DNA from: Bifidobacteriaceae bacterium
GTDB lineage: Bacteria; Actinomycetota; Actinomycetes; Actinomycetales; WQXJ01
Length of the DNA stretch: 8,517 bases
NCBI GenBank assembly: GCA_031278075.1
Contig: JAITLE010000262.1
Coordinates: 1-8,517 of the forward strand
Reading direction: 5' to 3'
Shown: positions 5,679-8,517 of the stretch, piece after piece
Numbering within the stretch: the stretch's first letter is position 1
How the letters are laid out: every line of letters starts with the position of its first letter
Translations under genes and position numbers: made by a program
Notes under the pieces: generated by a model
Seen by the model: the letters and a program-made list of their open reading frames with translations, nothing else
Told to the model about the DNA's origin: nothing
Database searches by the model: none

Positions 5679-8517
5679 TCAAACCACCACCTGATCGGTC
5701 GACGAGCCAAAGTACTGCACCGGTCCACGGGCGAGCTGGAACGCCTCACTGGTCGCGAATGTGTGATCGCCGCCGCGGCGTTGCACCACGAAGTTGAACC
5801 GATCCCCTGAGCAGATCAAGCCGCCCGCGGGCTTCAAACGTCCGAGGAACTCTGCGTCGACGTGCGTTCTGGCGTCCGGGAAGCCGATCGTTCTGGCGGT
5901 GGATCGAGCCATCACGAAGGTCCCGCCCGGAACGAACGGCGCGGCCCTGAGATGCTCCCACTCGGGATGCACCAGGATGGTCGCGTTCCAGGCCTGGCTG
6001 TAGAGGTAGCGCGCTCCCTTGCCCACCAGGTCGGCGCCGCTGTAGGCCAACGTGTCGAGCTGGTCGCTCAGGTAATACGGGCCGTAGATGTCGTCGTCGT
6101 CGATCTTCGCGACCACGTCGCCCTCGGCTGCCTCCACGATCCGGTTGTAGCACTCCCCGAGCGAGAGATCCGCGTCGGCGGCCAGCGTCACCAGGTCCTC
6201 GATCCCGATGGATCGACTCCACGCCGCGAGGGCCAGATTGTTCAGCGCGAACCCGTGTGTCAGCAGCGTCACCTGCGGCTTGACGTCGACCTGGGCCGCG
6301 ATCTGGCGCAGCGCGGATTCGACCATCTCCGGGCGTTTGGTGGAAAGCATCACGGTCACGCTCGGCCTCGCCCGCGCCGGCGCGGGGATGCCAAGACCCT
6401 CCAGCATCGCGGCGACCCGGTGGTCCAGGGTGTGCTCCCGCCACAGGCGGCGCTGCGCCAGGTGGAGGGAGCGATCGCGCAGCTCGGCCGACTGCAGCAG
6501 CATACGGACCGAATGCAGCGCGTCCTCGTCGGCCTCAGCCGCGAAGATCCCCTCGGATTCAAGCGGGCCGATCTCGTCCGCCGCGGCGATCGTCACCACC
6601 GGAGTCCCACAAGCGATCGCCTCGAGCGCTTCGCGGCGCGGGGGGGCGTCGCCGCGCGCCGCCACCAGCTCCAGGTGACGGTGGTAGCCGGTCAACATTT
6701 GCGCCGCGCTCGCGCGGCCGCGGGCGAAGTCTTGGAGCGAGGCGGGGACGTCGGCATCGTCCACCTGGGTGAGCAGTTCGGGCGGGGTCGTGACGTGGGC
6801 CTTTCCCGCCGCGCGATGGATCGCCTCGATCAGCTGGCCGAGCTGGCTGAGCGGCTCCGGGCGGGCGTCCGCTGCGGCGAAGAGGATCCCGACCCCGGCG
6901 CGGTCCGGCGCGTCCCGGCTGTCAAGGGGGTTGTGGATCAGGGGCTGGACCGCTGGTGGCAGGTGTTCGGCAGGTTGGAGCGGGTGCGCGGCGGTGAGCG
7001 CCGCCTGGGCGCGCGGGGAGTCCGCCCACACTTTGGTGAACAGCGGCGCCAACCTGAGGTCCGCGCTGGATGGCGGGTCGCGGGTGACCCACAGCGCGCT
7101 GGGCAGGCCCCGTTCGCGCGCCGCCTGAGCCGCGGCCGCGACCGGTCCGGCGCCCCAGGTCTCGATGCCGTCCGAATCGACCAGCAGCAGGTCCAACTGT
7201 CCGAGTTCGCGGAGCGGGTCGGAGGAGTCGAGCTCCACTTGGTTCCACTCGTGCCGCAGTCCCAGCGCGAGGGGCTCTGCGACCACGACGCCGGCTCGGA
7301 TCTGCCGCGCCGGGGCGCGGTCCGGCAGCGGCCAGGGTTTCAGGGCCGACCGCTTCGGGCGGAGTTCTGGCGCCTTGCTCCGTGGCGCGCTGGCGGATTC
7401 TGGCTGGGCCTGGGTCGCGGGCTTCGTGACCGCGGCGGGTTTTGGCGGGGTCGGTGGCGATGCCGGTGGCGGGGTCGGTGGTGATGCTGGTGGCGGTGAT
7501 GCCGGTGGCGGTGATGCCGGTGGCGGGGCCGGTGTCGGTGGCGGCGCGGTGCGGGCTGGCTTGGCCGTGCCGGATGACCGCGGCGGCGCGGGAGGCGGGA
7601 CCGGCAAGGTCGGCGGTTCGCCGGGCGGGGCGACGCAGGCGCCGTGGTTCGACAAGACAACCTGTTGCACCACCCCGTGGCCTTGCACCTCGACGGCGGT
7701 GTAGCCAGTTTTCAGGATGCGGACTGGCACAGCCGCGGGCGCGTCAGAGCCGGGGCAGACCGCCATGATGGTCCTGAAACGCTGCCCGGAGCGCGCCGCG
7801 GTCAGGACCGGCCAAGCGCTCGCGCCAGGGACATTCCGGCCCGCGCCGCCGGCCTGTGGGGCTTCATCCAGGGACGTGGCGAAGGCCACAGCGGGCGCGT
7901 GACCGCCCCAGGCGAGCCGGAGCCGCCCCGCCGGATGCGCCAAATCGATCGCGCGGCCCGGCGCGGGCTCGACGGCGCACCCGACGGTCCACCTGGCCTC
8001 CACCTCGACATCGAAGGACGCGGTCACCACGTCCATCACCACCAGCGCCTCCGACGGCCTGGCGAAGACCACATGGCGCACCACGGTGATGCCGCGGTAG
8101 CCCCGGTCCTGAAGGCGCCAATAGTCGAACCCTGGGCTGGACTCGGCGGCCAGCAGCTCCACAGGAACGCCCGGGCCGCGGTCTTCTTCGACGACCCGGA
8201 GAATCCCGCTGCTGGCCGCGGCGCTGAGCAGCGACTCGCCGCCCAGGCCGAAGTCCACCAAGCTGCCCCCGGCGGCGCCCGCCTCGCATCGAGCCTGGTA
8301 GTGGCGCCGGCCCGCGGCTGCGGGCTGTTCCGAGCTAGCTGGGATCACGGGTTGGGCTGGGCGGTCCGCGTCCGGGGTTGGCGTGCTAGTCGGGTCGTTC
8401 TGGTGTGGGGTTGGCGGTCCGGCCGGGTCGTTCTGGTGTGGGGTTGGCGGTCCGGCCGGGTCGTTCTGGTGTGGGGTTGGCGGTCCGGCCGGGTCGTTCT
8501 GGTGTGGGGTTGGCGGT
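5679..8517 (-). CDS. Multidomain protein: heparinase-like beta-sandwich, Pro-rich linker, CgeB-like and GT2 domains (5' end outside window)
   Basis: The frame is open to the right edge with no stop and no start codon between 8349 and 8517, so the gene is partial. The first in-window start, GTG 8346-8348, has no Shine-Dalgarno sequence and would begin just before a folded domain; I use it only for numbering. Before it come 11-residue repeats (QNDPAGPPTPH). Residues 15-235 are beta-rich and resemble the C-terminal beta-sandwich of heparinase II/III-type lyases (GYRGITVVRHVVFARPSEAL at 83-101, VVMDVV, VEARW); the toroid catalytic domain of that family is not in the window. Residues 240-310 are a Pro/Ala/Thr linker with PPPAS repeats. 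Residues about 350-655 are CgeB-like (LDLLLVDS, FTKVWADS, REALEAIACGTPVV with Glu576, AELRDRSLHLAQRRLWREHT). Residues 662-885 are GT2-like: SVTVMLSTKRPEM, AKIDDDDIYGPYYL (Asp750-753), PGGTFVM, DAEF, ending YFGSSTDQVVV. The last two domains parallel the downstream gene, implying tandem duplication. It is first of a coupled two-gene unit. Beta-sandwich assignment is the least certain part. Confidence 0.85.
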   Translation of the reverse strand, partial: PPTPHQNDPAGPPTPHQNDPAGPPTPHQNDPAGPPTPHQNDPTSTPTPDADRPAQPVIPASSEQPAAAGRRHYQARCEAGAAGGSLVDFGLGGESLLSAAASSGILRVVEEDRGPGVPVELLAAESSPGFDYWRLQDRGYRGITVVRHVVFARPSEALVVMDVVTASFDVEVEARWTVGCAVEPAPGRAIDLAHPAGRLRLAWGGHAPAVAFATSLDEAPQAGGAGRNVPGASAWPVLTAARSGQRFRTIMAVCPGSDAPAAVPVRILKTGYTAVEVQGHGVVQQVVLSNHGACVAPPGEPPTLPVPPPAPPRSSGTAKPARTAPPPTPAPPPASPPPASPPPASPPTPPPASPPTPPKPAAVTKPATQAQPESASAPRSKAPELRPKRSALKPWPLPDRAPARQIRAGVVVAEPLALGLRHEWNQVELDSSDPLRELGQLDLLLVDSDGIETWGAGPVAAAAQAARERGLPSALWVTRDPPSSADLRLAPLFTKVWADSPRAQAALTAAHPLQPAEHLPPAVQPLIHNPLDSRDAPDRAGVGILFAAADARPEPLSQLGQLIEAIHRAAGKAHVTTPPELLTQVDDADVPASLQDFARGRASAAQMLTGYHRHLELVAARGDAPPRREALEAIACGTPVVTIAAADEIGPLESEGIFAAEADEDALHSVRMLLQSAELRDRSLHLAQRRLWREHTLDHRVAAMLEGLGIPAPARARPSVTVMLSTKRPEMVESALRQIAAQVDVKPQVTLLTHGFALNNLALAAWSRSIGIEDLVTLAADADLSLGECYNRIVEAAEGDVVAKIDDDDIYGPYYLSDQLDTLAYSGADLVGKGARYLYSQAWNATILVHPEWEHLRAAPFVPGGTFVMARSTARTIGFPDARTHVDAEFLGRLKPAGGLICSGDRFNFVVQRRGGDHTFATSEAFQLARGPVQYFGSSTDQVVV
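7453..7530 (-). repeat. Proline-rich linker minisatellite (12/15-bp units)
   Basis: Imperfect tandem units built on GGTGGCGGTGATGCC (plus-strand reading) occur at 7453-7464, 7465-7488, 7489-7503, 7504-7518 and 7519-7530; the two middle 15-bp copies are identical. On the coding strand they give PPPAS-type repeats that form an extended linker between the beta-sandwich and the CgeB-like domain. Units are multiples of three, so slippage alters linker length without a frameshift. The plus strand reads as a glycine-rich frame here, which I treat as a shadow. Confidence 0.85.
8370..8517 (-). repeat. 33-bp tandem repeat encoding QNDPAGPPTPH, running off the window
   Basis: Three identical 33-bp units lie at 8403-8435, 8436-8468 and 8469-8501. 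A diverged copy (QNDPTSTPTPD) is at 8370-8402 and a partial one continues to 8517. They are in frame with the multidomain glycosyltransferase gene and contain no stop codon in that frame. They encode 11-residue Pro/Asn/Asp-rich units, probably an extended flexible spacer. Copy number in the genome cannot be judged because the array continues past the edge. Confidence 0.9.

Noticed and set aside
5862..7484. 540-codon plus-strand frame opposite the multidomain glycosyltransferase gene
   Set aside because: It is an antisense frame kept open by high GC; its product is Arg/Gly/Val-rich with no recognisable domain, while the minus strand shows clear GT motifs.
7442..7768. Plus-strand glycine-rich frames suggesting a PE_PGRS-like or silk-like protein
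   Set aside because: The glycine runs are the reverse reading of the Pro-rich linker; codon phase and flanking domains support the minus strand.
8346..8348. GTG as the true start of the multidomain gene
   Set aside because: There is no Shine-Dalgarno motif, and the same frame stays open upstream through in-frame repeats to the edge.
8370..8517. 33-bp repeat as a CRISPR array
   Set aside because: Copies are directly adjacent with no spacers, in frame with a coding sequence and translate to a regular 11-residue unit.

Overview
The window is GC-rich throughout (third codon positions are mostly G or C) and looks like a high-GC actinobacterium (Actinomycetota). This is inferred from base composition, GTG starts, Pro/Ala/Arg-rich proteins and the type of IS remnant; no marker gene fixes the species. 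The gene content is that of an accessory cell-surface polysaccharide or glycoconjugate locus: three glycosyltransferase polypeptides carrying five glycosyltransferase-type domains, plus one alpha/beta-hydrolase-like protein.

Layout from left to right. Bases 1-301 hold a chimeric transposase remnant on the plus strand: an IS30-type N-terminus runs straight into a piece that looks like an IS1595/ISXO2-type DDE domain. Bases 304-344 form a strong GC-rich hairpin without a T-tract, a likely terminator for the next gene. A minus-strand gene (398-2803) encodes a GT4-type glycosyltransferase with an unusual helical N-terminal extension of about 370 residues. The 227-base region 2804-3030 separates this gene from a divergent plus-strand gene; it carries a perfect 9+9 bp dyad and a possible 47-codon leader ORF. 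The plus-strand gene (3031-4086) encodes an alpha/beta-hydrolase-like protein with a GxSxG nucleophile elbow. It converges, with only 4 bases between stop codons, on a minus-strand two-gene operon that enters from the right edge.

That operon contains two paralogous glycosyltransferases. Each has a CgeB-like (GT4-fold) domain followed by a GT2-type domain with a KxDDDD motif. The downstream one (4091-5677) has just these two modules. The upstream one (5679 to beyond 8517) also has a proline-rich linker, a probable heparinase II/III-like beta-sandwich domain and, before that, an in-frame 33-bp tandem repeat encoding an 11-residue unit. Its reading frame is still open at the window edge, so the true N-terminus lies outside and the protein exceeds 940 residues.

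Working model (inference): the enzymes assemble and possibly trim or modify a surface glycan. The two bimodular transferases could each add two sugars, the GT4 enzyme another, and the hydrolase-like protein could act as an esterase or acyl-modifying partner. The most unusual item is the polypeptide joining a polysaccharide-lyase-associated domain to two glycosyltransferase domains through repetitive, length-variable linkers.
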